Positions 16,285 to 24,954 of a stretch of 43,861 bases of DNA are shown piece after piece. Every line of letters starts with the position of its first letter. Position 1 is the first letter of the stretch. The DNA lies in NCBI GenBank assembly GCA_947629405.1, contig CANRDL010000006.1, positions 1 through 43,861 on the forward strand. Direction: 5' to 3'. Position numbers and translations under genes: made by a program. The notes under the pieces are model-generated. The model had not been told where the DNA came from and did not search any database. It saw only the letters and a program-made list of their open reading frames with translations. Source of the DNA: an uncultured Bacilli bacterium. Its GTDB lineage: Bacteria > Bacillota_I > Bacilli_A > RF39 > UBA660.

Positions 16285-17304
16285 TTAAGCTTTTTCATAT
16301 GTTGCTATATATTTACCTGAAAGAACACCTTCACCTAGCTCGTTTGAAACTGCTTTTCTTGAAGATATCAATTCCCAACCCATAAATTTATATCCATATT
16401 TTGCAGCTGGTGCAGTAAGTGTAATACTAGTTATATCAGCACGTCTTGCTATTAATAAAGTACCAACTTTTGAACCTGTTCTAGAATCTGTAAATCCTTC
16501 GCATTTATTTAAATCACATTCTACTTCAATAAACCAAATGTGTCCACTATCACCACAGAAGCTTTCTGTACAACGGATTGGTAATGTTTTGTTTGTACTA
16601 TAGAAGTGGAACTCAACTGTTTTCTTTTCAGCTTCTTTTCTTATTTCTTTTTCTTGTCTTTTAGTTTCTTCATTTATTTTATTTAATATATCTGGATAAT
16701 TACTAAGATCATATTTTGATCCTTGTTCTTCTTCCTCTTTTTGTTTTGTTGTTGTTTTATTATTATTTACATTTGAATTAGATGCAGATTTTTTGCTTGA
16801 AGTATTTTGGGTTGGTTTATTTTCATTTTCTTCTATGGCAGCAAGTTTTTCTTCAATATTTTGTTTATTTTGTTCTTTTTGTTCTACTGTTTTACTTGCT
16901 TCCTCTACTTTCTTTTCAGCTAATTTCTTTGTTTTCTTAGCTTGCTCTAGTTTTGATGTTGCAGCATCTATTTTTTCTTGTGCTATTTTTCTTTCTTCGG
17001 GTGTTTTTGCATTTTTTAGTTCAAGCATAGCTTCTTCTTTCTCTTTAGAAGCTTTATTAATTGTTTCTTCAGCATCTTTTACTTCTTTTTCGGCTTTTGC
17101 TTTAGCCTCTTTAGCTTCATTTAATTCTTTTTCTGCTTGTAATTTTTCTTGTTTTACATATTCTAAATAAGAATTCTTTTGGTCGGCTTTAGCAATATTA
17201 GTTAATTGGGCGTTATCAGTATAATTTTTGGTTAAAACACCTGCACCTGTTACAGCTCCAAGTGATAGAAAACCTATCATTGTTTTAATTAAAATATTAT
17301 TCAT
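16285..17304 (-). CDS. Secreted coiled-coil protein with a cysteine-containing C-terminal domain
   Basis: 339 residues. An N-terminal signal or anchor (ILIKTMIGFLSLGAVTGAGV) is followed by a long Lys/Glu/Ala-rich coiled coil (about residues 45-165) and a Ser/Asn/Thr-rich linker (165-195). A C-terminal domain with four Cys (CTESFC and CDLNKC) ends in GYKFMGWE ... YIATYEKA, the pattern of a Listeria-Bacteroides-type repeat. This looks like a surface protein holding a small disulfide-rich domain away from the membrane. No enzymatic motif was seen. AAGGAGG precedes the ATG. It has its own promoter and terminator. Confidence 0.8.
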   Translation of the reverse strand: MNNILIKTMIGFLSLGAVTGAGVLTKNYTDNAQLTNIAKADQKNSYLEYVKQEKLQAEKELNEAKEAKAKAEKEVKDAEETINKASKEKEEAMLELKNAKTPEERKIAQEKIDAATSKLEQAKKTKKLAEKKVEEASKTVEQKEQNKQNIEEKLAAIEENENKPTQNTSSKKSASNSNVNNNKTTTKQKEEEEQGSKYDLSNYPDILNKINEETKRQEKEIRKEAEKKTVEFHFYSTNKTLPIRCTESFCGDSGHIWFIEVECDLNKCEGFTDSRTGSKVGTLLIARRADITSITLTAPAAKYGYKFMGWELISSRKAVSNELGEGVLSGKYIATYEKA

Positions 17305-17365
17305 AAATAATCCTCCTTAATTATTATATGTTATAGTCAAAATGTTTCCCCTTGTTGTTGCATAT

Positions 17366-17394
17366 ATTATATAACATTTTTAGTAAAAAGTAAA
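17366..17394 (-). promoter_or_regulatory. Promoter of the secreted coiled-coil gene
   Basis: Minus strand TTTACT (17389-17394), 17 bases, TATAAT (17366-17371). Behind it, plus-strand TTTACA is repeated at 17414, 17427, 17438 and 17444. Confidence 0.65.
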
Positions 17395-17497
17395 GATATA
17401 ATCCTACACTATTTTTACACAATGTTTTTACATTATTTTTACATTTACAAAATAAAAACATAAATATTTAAATTTGTTTTACTACCTTTTATTTTTA

Positions 17498-18277
17498 TTA
17501 TTTTTTTAAAACTTTAGAGTAACCTTTATCTAATAAATTACTAAAATCATTGGGAAGTTTTTTCTTTGCTTCTTCTATTAATTCACTAGAAATTCCATAT
17601 AATGCCTCTGCCATTGAACCAACTATACAAGCATTTGTATCTGTATCTCCTCCATAAGAAATTACTTTTTTTAATGATTCATCAAATGAATTTGAATCAA
17701 ATAATGCATATAAACAATTATTAATAGTTTCCTTACAAGTAACATTAAATTTTGTGAAAGGTTTGTATTCATATTTTAAATTCAATTTTTTTATTATTTC
17801 TTCTTTTGTTAATCCTATTCGTGAATAATAGATTATTAACGAAACTATAACAGCACTATGTATAGCTTCAGGAGAATTGTGTGAAGGAATTGTAGCTTTG
17901 ACTGCATTTTCAATTATCTCTTCTTTAGTATTAAATAAATAACCAACTGGCGATATTCTCATCATAGCTCCATTGCCAACGCTATTGCCAATTTTATTAT
18001 TTTGCGACCAGTTTGCAAATCTAGGTGAAAAAGCACTTTTGAAATATGGACTAAAATTAGGTTTATAATTCATAAAATCTTTAGCATATTTTTTTAAATA
18101 AAAAGTATAATCTTTATTATTTAAAATACTATCAAGGATAGCAATTGTTAAGATGGTATCATCACTATAAAAACTCTTTTCACAGATAAGATTAACTGGT
18201 TTTAATTTTGTTATTTTTTTGGTTTGCTCATATTCATATACTGAGCCAGCCAAATCTCCAATAATTGCTCCCCACAT
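17498..18277 (-). CDS. ADP-ribosylglycohydrolase family protein
   Basis: A 259-residue DraG/ARH-type hydrolase that should remove ADP-ribose from a protein or small molecule. The N-terminus GAIIGDLAGSVYEY, the metal motif YSDDTILT, GNGAMMRISPVG, and near the C-terminus GGDTDTNACIVGSMAEA with the second metal-binding Asp pair make the assignment clear. GAGGTAAT precedes the ATG. It follows the GNAT gene by about 100 bases. No ADP-ribosyltransferase gene is visible nearby. Confidence 0.93.
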   Translation of the reverse strand: MWGAIIGDLAGSVYEYEQTKKITKLKPVNLICEKSFYSDDTILTIAILDSILNNKDYTFYLKKYAKDFMNYKPNFSPYFKSAFSPRFANWSQNNKIGNSVGNGAMMRISPVGYLFNTKEEIIENAVKATIPSHNSPEAIHSAVIVSLIIYYSRIGLTKEEIIKKLNLKYEYKPFTKFNVTCKETINNCLYALFDSNSFDESLKKVISYGGDTDTNACIVGSMAEALYGISSELIEEAKKKLPNDFSNLLDKGYSKVLKK

Positions 18278-18379
18278 AGTATTACCTCTTTTTTATTTAT
18301 TAAATTCATTTTTAATTTTTACTAGAAAAATTCGTATTTCCTATCAATCCAGTGGGAGTAAAAAAGTATATTTACAACT

Positions 18380-18871
18380 TTATAATTCAAATAAATAAAT
18401 ATTTTCAATATATTCTTCTCTAAATAAATGATTACCTATATACTTTCCACCAAGATGTTTATAAAAATCATTAGAAGGATTACCATCTAAACATCCAATT
18501 ATTAATTTTTTTATTCCTTTTTTCATAATATTTTTAACAGCATAATTATATAACAATCTGCCATAACCATTTCCCTGATATTCTTTTAAAATATATAAAG
18601 AATGTATTTCAGCTGCATTTTCATATTTGTCACTATCTAATGTATAATCAATCCAGCCAATTATTTTGTCTTGTAAAGTTAAAACATAATAATTTGATTG
18701 GTCATTTATATTATTTTTTAATCTTTCAGCATTTTTATTTTCATTATCTAATAACCCTTTTAAAAAATCATCATCAACAATTCCTTTGTATGTTGTATTC
18801 CAAACAAGTGCAATAGAATGCGCCAATTCATCTGAATCTTCTATTTTTCTTTTTCTAATTATAGGTTTCAT
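18380..18871 (-). CDS. GNAT-family N-acetyltransferase
   Basis: About 163 residues. The acetyl-CoA loop is YQGNGYGRLLYNY, after the strand IHSLYILKE, and the C-terminal strand FYKHLGGKYIG is typical. The substrate is unknown; protein, small-molecule or antibiotic acetylation are all possible. ATG at 18871 with AAGGAG upstream is the start; codons further upstream are leader. It is a single-gene unit behind a copy of the promoter-leader module. Confidence 0.88.
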   Translation of the reverse strand: MKPIIRKRKIEDSDELAHSIALVWNTTYKGIVDDDFLKGLLDNENKNAERLKNNINDQSNYYVLTLQDKIIGWIDYTLDSDKYENAAEIHSLYILKEYQGNGYGRLLYNYAVKNIMKKGIKKLIIGCLDGNPSNDFYKHLGGKYIGNHLFREEYIENIYLFEL

Positions 18872-18902
18872 AACTATCAGCTCCTTAGAAAAAATATCAA
18901 AT

Positions 18903-18979
18903 GCATGTTGTTTTTCAATATGCAAGTTTATTTTCTAAATTGACAAATATATCAATTACATTCTATAAATATTTTATCA
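18903..18979 (-). promoter_or_regulatory. Promoter-leader module before the GNAT gene
   Basis: Extended -10 TGA TAAAAT (18971-18979), then AAATTGA-8-TCAATT (18937-18957), then GCATGTTG-TTTTT-CAATATGC (18903-18923). It is nearly identical to the copy at 27567-27642. Confidence 0.65.
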
Positions 18980-19056
18980 TAAATTAAAATATTTTAAAGA
19001 TAAATTCTTTACATTCGAAATTATTATAATTTATAATAAACAACATTATTTTAATT

Positions 19057-19704
19057 TTATTCATCTATAAAATCTTTTAATTTTTTTGTGTTTCTAGGAT
19101 GTCTCATTTTAACTAATGCTTTTTGTTCTTGTTTAGCAATTTTATATCTAGAACATCCAAATATCTCTGCTACTTCTTCTTGTGTTTTTTTATGTACATC
19201 ATCAAGACCATATCGTAATAAAATTATTTGTTGTTCTCTAGATGTCAAACATTGCAAAGATTCTCGGACAATATCTATTTTCATTTCAGATATTACATCT
19301 TTTATTAATTGTTCAGCATCAGTACTAACAATATCTTCTATTTTCATTTCATCGCCATCTTTATTCTGACCTATTGGTTGTTCAAGGCTTAGTACTTGAC
19401 TATGTTTGTTATATTTTCTTAATTCATACCTTATTTGATTTTCAATTGCAATAGAAATATATGAACTAAATGCTTCTATTGCTTTTTCATTATAGTCAAA
19501 TTTATTGATTGCATTTATTAAACCAGCATTACCAGCAGATTGTAATTCATCAAAAGTTAGACCTTTATTTAAATATTTACCAGCAAAAAATCCAATTAAT
19601 CCGCCATTATAAATCACTAAAGCTTTTAATGCTTCTTTATCAGCATGTTCTCGCCATGCTATTAAATATTTTTTTGTTTCATCCAATGATAATACTTTAG
19701 CCAT
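19057..19704 (-). CDS. Small sigma-70 family RNA polymerase sigma factor
   Basis: About 215 residues. Region 2 is recognisable in LTFDELQSAGNAGLINAINKF followed by FSSYISIAIENQIRYELRKY (2.1-2.4), and region 4 in LTSREQQIILLRYGL ... TQEEVAEIFGCSRYKIAKQEQKAL, a helix-turn-helix for the -35 box. Region 1.1 is absent, as in alternative sigma factors. ATG at 19704 follows a GGTGG-like site; an ATG five codons upstream lacks a ribosome site. It lies directly downstream of the two tandem-SANT genes but has its own promoter and a leader of about 100 bases. Which genes it serves is unknown. Confidence 0.87.
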   Translation of the reverse strand: MAKVLSLDETKKYLIAWREHADKEALKALVIYNGGLIGFFAGKYLNKGLTFDELQSAGNAGLINAINKFDYNEKAIEAFSSYISIAIENQIRYELRKYNKHSQVLSLEQPIGQNKDGDEMKIEDIVSTDAEQLIKDVISEMKIDIVRESLQCLTSREQQIILLRYGLDDVHKKTQEEVAEIFGCSRYKIAKQEQKALVKMRHPRNTKKLKDFIDE

Positions 19705-19746
19705 TACTTTCACCACCATTTTTTTAATTTTATCATTTTCTTGTGA

Positions 19747-19839
19747 AAAGCTAAATCTTCAACTTTAGCACCGGTAGGTATTTCTAATCAATGTTTTTTC
19801 CTAATTGTTTATTATATATTGTATTTCCTTATCTGTAAA
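19747..19839 (-). promoter_or_regulatory. Promoter and structured leader of the sigma gene
   Basis: Minus strand TTTACA (19834-19839), 17 bases, TATAAT (19811-19816). The roughly 100-base leader carries the hairpin GCTAAA-8-TTTAGC followed by TTTT, which could be an attenuator. Confidence 0.6.
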
Positions 19840-19859
19840 CTTTTATTTTTTTATAGCAA

Positions 19860-22214
19860 TCACTTTTTTTTAATATCTTTTATATTAACTAATCTAGATT
19901 CAATTTCATTTTCACTATGTTCATTAGTTTCCTTTACCTGTTCTGAATCTAAAAAATATTGTTTAGCTAACAACAACTGTTGTTTTGTCAAACTTTCTAT
20001 TCCAAACTCACCCACTGGCAATAATCTATCCTTAATTCTCTTTTCCTTCAGCCAATCAGGTTCTACTCCTAAAATATTCTTTTCTAAATTTCTGCTATCC
20101 CATATATTTTGATTTTTTTCTAAAAATTCATATAAGTCTTTTATTTCTACATATCTATAACTTTTTAATTTTGATATTTTTTGAACTTTATATTTTAATC
20201 CTAACCCAATCCAACCAACACTAACTGTATTTATATTTACACCAAATAAATCACTAATATCTTTAATTGTTAAACCTTTATAATTATTTTCTATCGCAGA
20301 TCCTAAACCTAAAGAAGCTGCTTTATTTGTAATTGCTGATACAGTTCTATTTAATTTCTTTGCAATATTCTCTATTGATTCTAAACCCCATAAATCAGAT
20401 AATAAAGTTTCTTCTTCCTTTGTCCAATTTTTATGTTTTAAATCAATATTATATCCTAGCCTAATTGCCTTTACAATTATTACTTCTTCGCTTCTTTCTA
20501 ATATTTCGGCAACTTCAGATAAAGAATGGGAAGTTAGCAGTTCTAATAGTTTTAATTCCTCTTCTTTTGTCCATTTTTTGTTAGAATAATTTTTGGCTCT
20601 TATTCCTAATTGATATAATTTATTAACAATTGATTCATAAGACTTATTCATTTTTTCAGCAATCTCTTCTATCGAAAAATTATCTGATAACCTTTTTAAT
20701 TCGTTTTCCTTTTCTTTTGTCCAAAACTTCGAGCTTTGAACTGCTTGAATTCCAATATATTTTAATTTCGCATTAACTGATGAAGTTGTACGCCCTAGAA
20801 GATATGCAATTTCATTTATTGTATAATCTTTTGCATATTTTCTTAATAATTGTTCTTCAGCTGAAGACCAACTTTTTCTCTTTTCATATTTCAATTCTAA
20901 ACCTAAAGCTTTAGCTTTTTTACGAATAACAGATTCAGATTTTCCCATAACTTTTGAAATAAGATGAAGTTCATAACTATCATGTAAATTTATTAGTGTT
21001 TGGGTATCTTTTTCAGTCCATTTTTTTTGTTTATTTGTATTTATTTGAATTCCAAGTTTTACTGCTTTATTATATACTTGTCTTTCAGTTTTTTTAAGAA
21101 TTTCAGCTATTTCTTCAGTTGTATGTGTTTTAGATAAGTTAATTAATTTATTAACATCCTTATCAGTCCATCTCATACTTGAATTAGCAAGGTCACCTTT
21201 CATTTTTCTAATTTGATGTCTGATTGCATTTGCTTTCATATCCATTTCTTTTGAAATTTCTTTTATTTTTAATCCTTGGTCTATTAATTTTTCTAATTTG
21301 CTAACTAATTCATCAGTCCATACAACTTTTGAATCAATTAATTTAATATTATTTTTGCTAGCAATTTTAGAAATTTGAGTAGGTGATGTTTTATACTTCT
21401 TTGCTAGTTCATTCCTAGATTTCGTTTTAGCATCTTTTCTTAATTTACTTATTATATCTTCAGTCCACTTTTTTTGTTGTCCTGTATTGGGAAGATTTAA
21501 TTCTTTTTTATATCTATTTAAAATACCAATACTAATTTTTAAATTTCTTGCTATTTCTGTAGCAGAAATTTTCCCCCAATTATCTTTTATATATTTAATT
21601 TGTTTATCATCTAACTTTGTATTTGAAGATATTGTTTTAATTCCTAATTCATAAGCTTTTGCAGAAATAGCTCCAATTGTTCTATTTGGCAACACTTTTG
21701 TTAATTCAGTATAATGACACTTATCAGCATATTCTCTTAATATTTTAATTTCTTCTTCAGTCCAAAGATTATTGTTATATTCAATTCCCAATTCTTTACA
21801 TTTAGTTAATATTGAACGATAACTTAAACCAATCATTGATTCTATTTGTCCTATAGGTTGCTTATTAATATTATCTTTTAAGTAATCTATCATCCATTTT
21901 TTCCAAGGATCAGTGGTTGAATGTAATTCAATTCCTAATTTAACAGCTTTTTTTTGAACAGCTAAATAACTTCTTCCTAATTTTTTGGCTATTGTCTTTG
22001 TAACATATTTTTTTGAATATTCACGAAGAAGCTTTTCTTCCTCTTTTGTCCAACGATTACTTTTATATTCTTCTAAACCAATCTCACTTGCTTTTTCTCT
22101 TATAGTTTCTTCTGTTGTATGAAAATCAGAAGCAATCTTATACAATGATTTAGTATTCCATATATTTTTTAGTTCTTCTACTTTTTCTTCAGTCCAATAA
22201 AATTTCTGTTTCAT
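19860..22214 (-). CDS. Tandem Myb/SANT-like repeat protein, 13 repeats, with a C-terminal HTH domain
   Basis: 784 residues with no membrane segment. By eye it divides into 13 units of about 50 residues, each starting with W (WT.EE), an L..L core, then an EIA..L.RT..AI..KA..LGI helix. That is the Myb/SANT or small HTH pattern seen singly in phage and bacterial DNA-binding proteins. One unit starts KLDD instead of W. The C-terminal 130 residues have a different HTH (LTIKDISDLFGVNINTVSVGW) plus a tail with WDSRNLEKNILG and EPDWLKEKR. An array of this length suggests binding along an extended DNA site or a repeated target. The ATG overlaps the TGA of the upstream paralogue. Function is not known to me. 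Confidence 0.82.
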   Translation of the reverse strand: MKQKFYWTEEKVEELKNIWNTKSLYKIASDFHTTEETIREKASEIGLEEYKSNRWTKEEEKLLREYSKKYVTKTIAKKLGRSYLAVQKKAVKLGIELHSTTDPWKKWMIDYLKDNINKQPIGQIESMIGLSYRSILTKCKELGIEYNNNLWTEEEIKILREYADKCHYTELTKVLPNRTIGAISAKAYELGIKTISSNTKLDDKQIKYIKDNWGKISATEIARNLKISIGILNRYKKELNLPNTGQQKKWTEDIISKLRKDAKTKSRNELAKKYKTSPTQISKIASKNNIKLIDSKVVWTDELVSKLEKLIDQGLKIKEISKEMDMKANAIRHQIRKMKGDLANSSMRWTDKDVNKLINLSKTHTTEEIAEILKKTERQVYNKAVKLGIQINTNKQKKWTEKDTQTLINLHDSYELHLISKVMGKSESVIRKKAKALGLELKYEKRKSWSSAEEQLLRKYAKDYTINEIAYLLGRTTSSVNAKLKYIGIQAVQSSKFWTKEKENELKRLSDNFSIEEIAEKMNKSYESIVNKLYQLGIRAKNYSNKKWTKEEELKLLELLTSHSLSEVAEILERSEEVIIVKAIRLGYNIDLKHKNWTKEEETLLSDLWGLESIENIAKKLNRTVSAITNKAASLGLGSAIENNYKGLTIKDISDLFGVNINTVSVGWIGLGLKYKVQKISKLKSYRYVEIKDLYEFLEKNQNIWDSRNLEKNILGVEPDWLKEKRIKDRLLPVGEFGIESLTKQQLLLAKQYFLDSEQVKETNEHSENEIESRLVNIKDIKKK
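20045..20415 (-). repeat. Duplicated C-terminal segment (second copy near 22393-22765)
   Basis: The DNA for the last repeat, the HTH and the WDSRNLEKNILG tail is almost identical in the two SANT-repeat genes, while most upstream repeats have diverged. This marks the genes as recent duplicates or as exchanging sequence. Confidence 0.8.
21590..21785 (-). repeat. Duplicated repeat units 4-5 (second copy near 23663-23858)
   Basis: Repeat 4 (WTEEEIKILREYADKC.YTE) and the start of repeat 5 (KLDDKQIKYIK) are nearly identical in DNA between the paralogues, flanked by units that differ strongly. Confidence 0.8.
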
Positions 22215-24295
22215 TTTTTTATACCTCTTTTTAAAAATATCTGGGGATTTCTCTCGTCAATAGTTGATTCTTCTGATTCTTTTGGTTCCTCTTGTAATTC
22301 TAAAAAAAATTTTCTTGCCAGTATCAATTGTTGTTTTGTTAAATTTAATCTTTCCATATCTGGATTTTTTTCTTTATCTAACTTTCTTTTTTCTTTTAAC
22401 CAATCAGGTTCTACTCCTAAAATATTCTTTTCTAAATTTCTGCTATCCCATATATTTTGATTTTTTTCTAAAAATTCATATAAGTCTTTTATTTCTACAT
22501 ATCTATAACTTTTTGATTTTGATATTTTTTGAACTTTATATTTTAATCCTAACCCTATCCAACCAACACTAATTGTATTTATATTTATACCTAATAAATC
22601 ACTGATATCTTTAATTGTTAAACCATTATAATTATTTTCTATTGCTGCTCCTAAACCTAAAGAAGCTGCTTTATTTTTAATTGATGATACAGTTCTATTT
22701 AATTTCTTTGCAATTGTTTCAAACGATTCTGTCCCCCACAAATCAGATAATAAAGTTTCCTCTTCCTTTGTCCAAAATCTTTTGTTATTTGTTTGAATTT
22801 GTAATCCTCTTCTGTTTATTTTAATTATGATTGCATCTTCAGTTCTTCCAAGTATCTTCGCAATTTCTTTCGGAGTTTTCTTATCGACCATAGTTAGTTT
22901 TTCCAGTAGTTTATATTCTTCTTCTGTCCAACTTTTTCTATCTTGTATTAAAGTTATTCCTAATTGCTTAGCCATTGTTTTTATTGAACTACTTGTACGA
23001 TTTAACTCTTTAACTAATTCACTTATTTTTTTAGTGTGAGAAAGTTCTTTTAATCTATTCATTTCTTCGCTAGACCATCTTCTTCTTTGTTTTTCCTTTT
23101 TTATATCTAAATTTAATTCTCTAGCTTTTTTTAACACTGTGGTATCTTTTTTATTCATTAAACGGCAAATTTCTAACAAAGATTTACCCTCACCCACTAA
23201 CATTTGCAATTTCTTAGTATTTTCATCACTCCATACACTATCCATAAATTTTTTATCTGGTATTAACTTTATATTTTGTCTTCTGGCTTGCAAACGAATA
23301 GCATTAGTAGTTCTATTCATTTTTATGGCTAGTTCTGATAAATCTAAAGTTTTAGATAGTTCTCGTAAAAGGGCATTATCTTCCTCAGTCCAATGAATTT
23401 TATCATCGTTTAAACAAATGTTGTTTTTGTGTGATATGTATATAATTGCTTCATTAGTTGTATTAAAATACCTTGCTAATTCAGTTATAGATTTTTTGGG
23501 AGCTAATTGTCTTAATTTTATTATTTTTTCTTCTGTCCATTTTTTATATGGATTATTTCCTAATTTTGGAAGATTCATTTTATTAGCCTGAGATTGAATC
23601 ATTACTCTACTGACACCTAAGTTTCTTGCCATATCATTAACTGCAATAATACCCCAATTATTTTTTATATATTTGATTTGTTTATCATCTAATTTTGTAT
23701 TTGAAGATATTGTTTTAATTCCTAATTCTCTAGCTTTTTCAGAAATAGCTCCAATCGTTCTATTTGGCAACACTTTTGTTAATTCAGTATAATAACACTT
23801 ATCAGCATATTCTCTTAATATTTTAATTTCTTCTTCAGTCCAAAGATTATTGTTATATTCAAGACCAAGTTCTTCAATTTTTTCGATAATTTGAGAATAA
23901 TTTACTTCTAATTCTTTTTGAATTTTTAATAATGATAATTTATTGATATTTTCTTTTAAAAATTTTACTTTCCATTTTTTCCACACTGGCCTTTTAAAGA
24001 TTAATTTAATTCCTAATTCTCTAGCTTTTTTATTTATCTCATTGATAGAGCGATTAAGTTTTCTTGCTATAGTTTTATTTAAATATTTTGGAGCCATTAT
24101 TTTTAATAATTCTATTTCTTCATCACTCCATCTTCTTACTGTTTTCTTTTCTACTTCAAAGCCTAAAATTTTTGCTCTACGTTGAACTGTCTTTATTGCA
24201 CAACCAATATGTTTTGCCATTTCACTAAAAGTTTTATTTCCAAAATTATTTTTTATATATTCATCTTCTTTTTTTGTCCAAATTCTTTGAATCAT
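22211..24295 (-). CDS. Tandem Myb/SANT-like repeat protein, 11 repeats, with a C-terminal HTH domain
   Basis: 694 residues, the upstream paralogue of the previous protein. I count 11 units of about 50 residues from WTKKEDEYIKNNFGNKTFSEM onward, most with the W..EE and EIA..L.R...I..KA..LG pattern. The same C-terminal HTH (LTIKDISDLLGININTISVGW) and tail follow. The two proteins differ in repeat number and in the predicted recognition helices of most repeats. The start follows GGGGATG and an extended -10 promoter. It is translationally coupled (ATGA) to the second gene. The pair plus the nearby sigma factor form an unusual regulatory locus; the target is unknown. Confidence 0.82.
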   Translation of the reverse strand: MIQRIWTKKEDEYIKNNFGNKTFSEMAKHIGCAIKTVQRRAKILGFEVEKKTVRRWSDEEIELLKIMAPKYLNKTIARKLNRSINEINKKARELGIKLIFKRPVWKKWKVKFLKENINKLSLLKIQKELEVNYSQIIEKIEELGLEYNNNLWTEEEIKILREYADKCYYTELTKVLPNRTIGAISEKARELGIKTISSNTKLDDKQIKYIKNNWGIIAVNDMARNLGVSRVMIQSQANKMNLPKLGNNPYKKWTEEKIIKLRQLAPKKSITELARYFNTTNEAIIYISHKNNICLNDDKIHWTEEDNALLRELSKTLDLSELAIKMNRTTNAIRLQARRQNIKLIPDKKFMDSVWSDENTKKLQMLVGEGKSLLEICRLMNKKDTTVLKKARELNLDIKKEKQRRRWSSEEMNRLKELSHTKKISELVKELNRTSSSIKTMAKQLGITLIQDRKSWTEEEYKLLEKLTMVDKKTPKEIAKILGRTEDAIIIKINRRGLQIQTNNKRFWTKEEETLLSDLWGTESFETIAKKLNRTVSSIKNKAASLGLGAAIENNYNGLTIKDISDLLGININTISVGWIGLGLKYKVQKISKSKSYRYVEIKDLYEFLEKNQNIWDSRNLEKNILGVEPDWLKEKRKLDKEKNPDMERLNLTKQQLILARKFFLELQEEPKESEESTIDERNPQIFLKRGIKK

Positions 24296-24328
24296 ATATA
24301 TTCATCCCCAAAAAGTAATTTATTTAAT

Positions 24329-24337
24329 ATTATACCA
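24329..24337 (-). promoter_or_regulatory. Extended -10 promoter of the SANT-repeat pair
   Basis: Minus strand TGG TATAAT, about 33 bases before the start codon; no strong -35. Confidence 0.5.
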
Positions 24338-24394
24338 TATATTTTATCTTCATTGTTACTAAATTATTTCCCCCTCGATATATGTATTGTAAAG

Positions 24395-24403
24395 TGGTAT
24401 AAT
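24395..24403 (+). promoter_or_regulatory. Extended -10 promoter of the plus-strand PH-like genes
   Basis: TGG TATAAT on the plus strand, divergent from the SANT promoter. The leader from here to 24528 is about 120 bases and shows nothing else that I recognise. Confidence 0.5.
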
Positions 24404-24527
24404 TTAATTGTGAGCTAAAAGTAAAAACTAATAAATTGTACCTGCTGCTAATTTAAAATTTTTAAGAGCTACAAATAATAAACCTCATATAATGAAAATA
24501 AAATTTAAAAATATTTGGAGGAAATTA

Positions 24528-24839
24528 ATGAAAAATGAAATGGTATTTGGTCCTTTATCAAATAAGAGATTTTATGTAAAAATAATAGATAATTATATAA
24601 ATATTAAAACTGGTGGAATAGCTATATTAAATTCTAAAAGTACAACTAAAAATATTGATATTCAAATAAATGAAATAGCAAATATTGAAATAGATACACC
24701 AATATTGAAACCAAGAAACTGGAATCTTAAAATTACTCAAAATAGTGGTTCTGTTTTTACAATACCAATATTTTCTCCTAAACAGAAAAAATTAGCTTTT
24801 ATATTGAAAGATGAAATTAACAAAATTAAACAAAAATAA
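24528..24839 (+). CDS. Small hypothetical protein, possible PH-like fold
   Basis: About 103 residues, soluble, beta-rich with a final helix. ATG at 24528 is preceded by TGGAGG; an ATG at 24492 has no ribosome site. The order of strands (ERFYVKIIDNYINI-like start, then I.INEIANIEID) resembles the small bacterial PH domain of its neighbour, which suggests a related fold, but there is no motif to prove it. Confidence 0.65.
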   Translation: MKNEMVFGPLSNKRFYVKIIDNYINIKTGGIAILNSKSTTKNIDIQINEIANIEIDTPILKPRNWNLKITQNSGSVFTIPIFSPKQKKLAFILKDEINKIKQK

Positions 24840-24954
24840 TTTTCTTTCTATATAAATATGAAGATGAAGCTGATAAATATATTAAATTTTTGATAGAAAC
24901 TTGCTAGTATAGAAGTTTTTATATAAATTTATAAAAATTGTAAGGAGGTAAAAA

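Noticed and set aside
16793-17170. Plus-strand reading frame of 125 codons opposite the coiled-coil gene
   Set aside because: It is the mirror of a K/E/A-rich coding region, giving a Ser/Phe/Ala-rich product with no ribosome site.
19860-24295. Single long HNH-type phage endonuclease with SANT domains
   Set aside because: No HNH or other nuclease motif is visible anywhere in the two proteins; both end in a plain HTH and tail.
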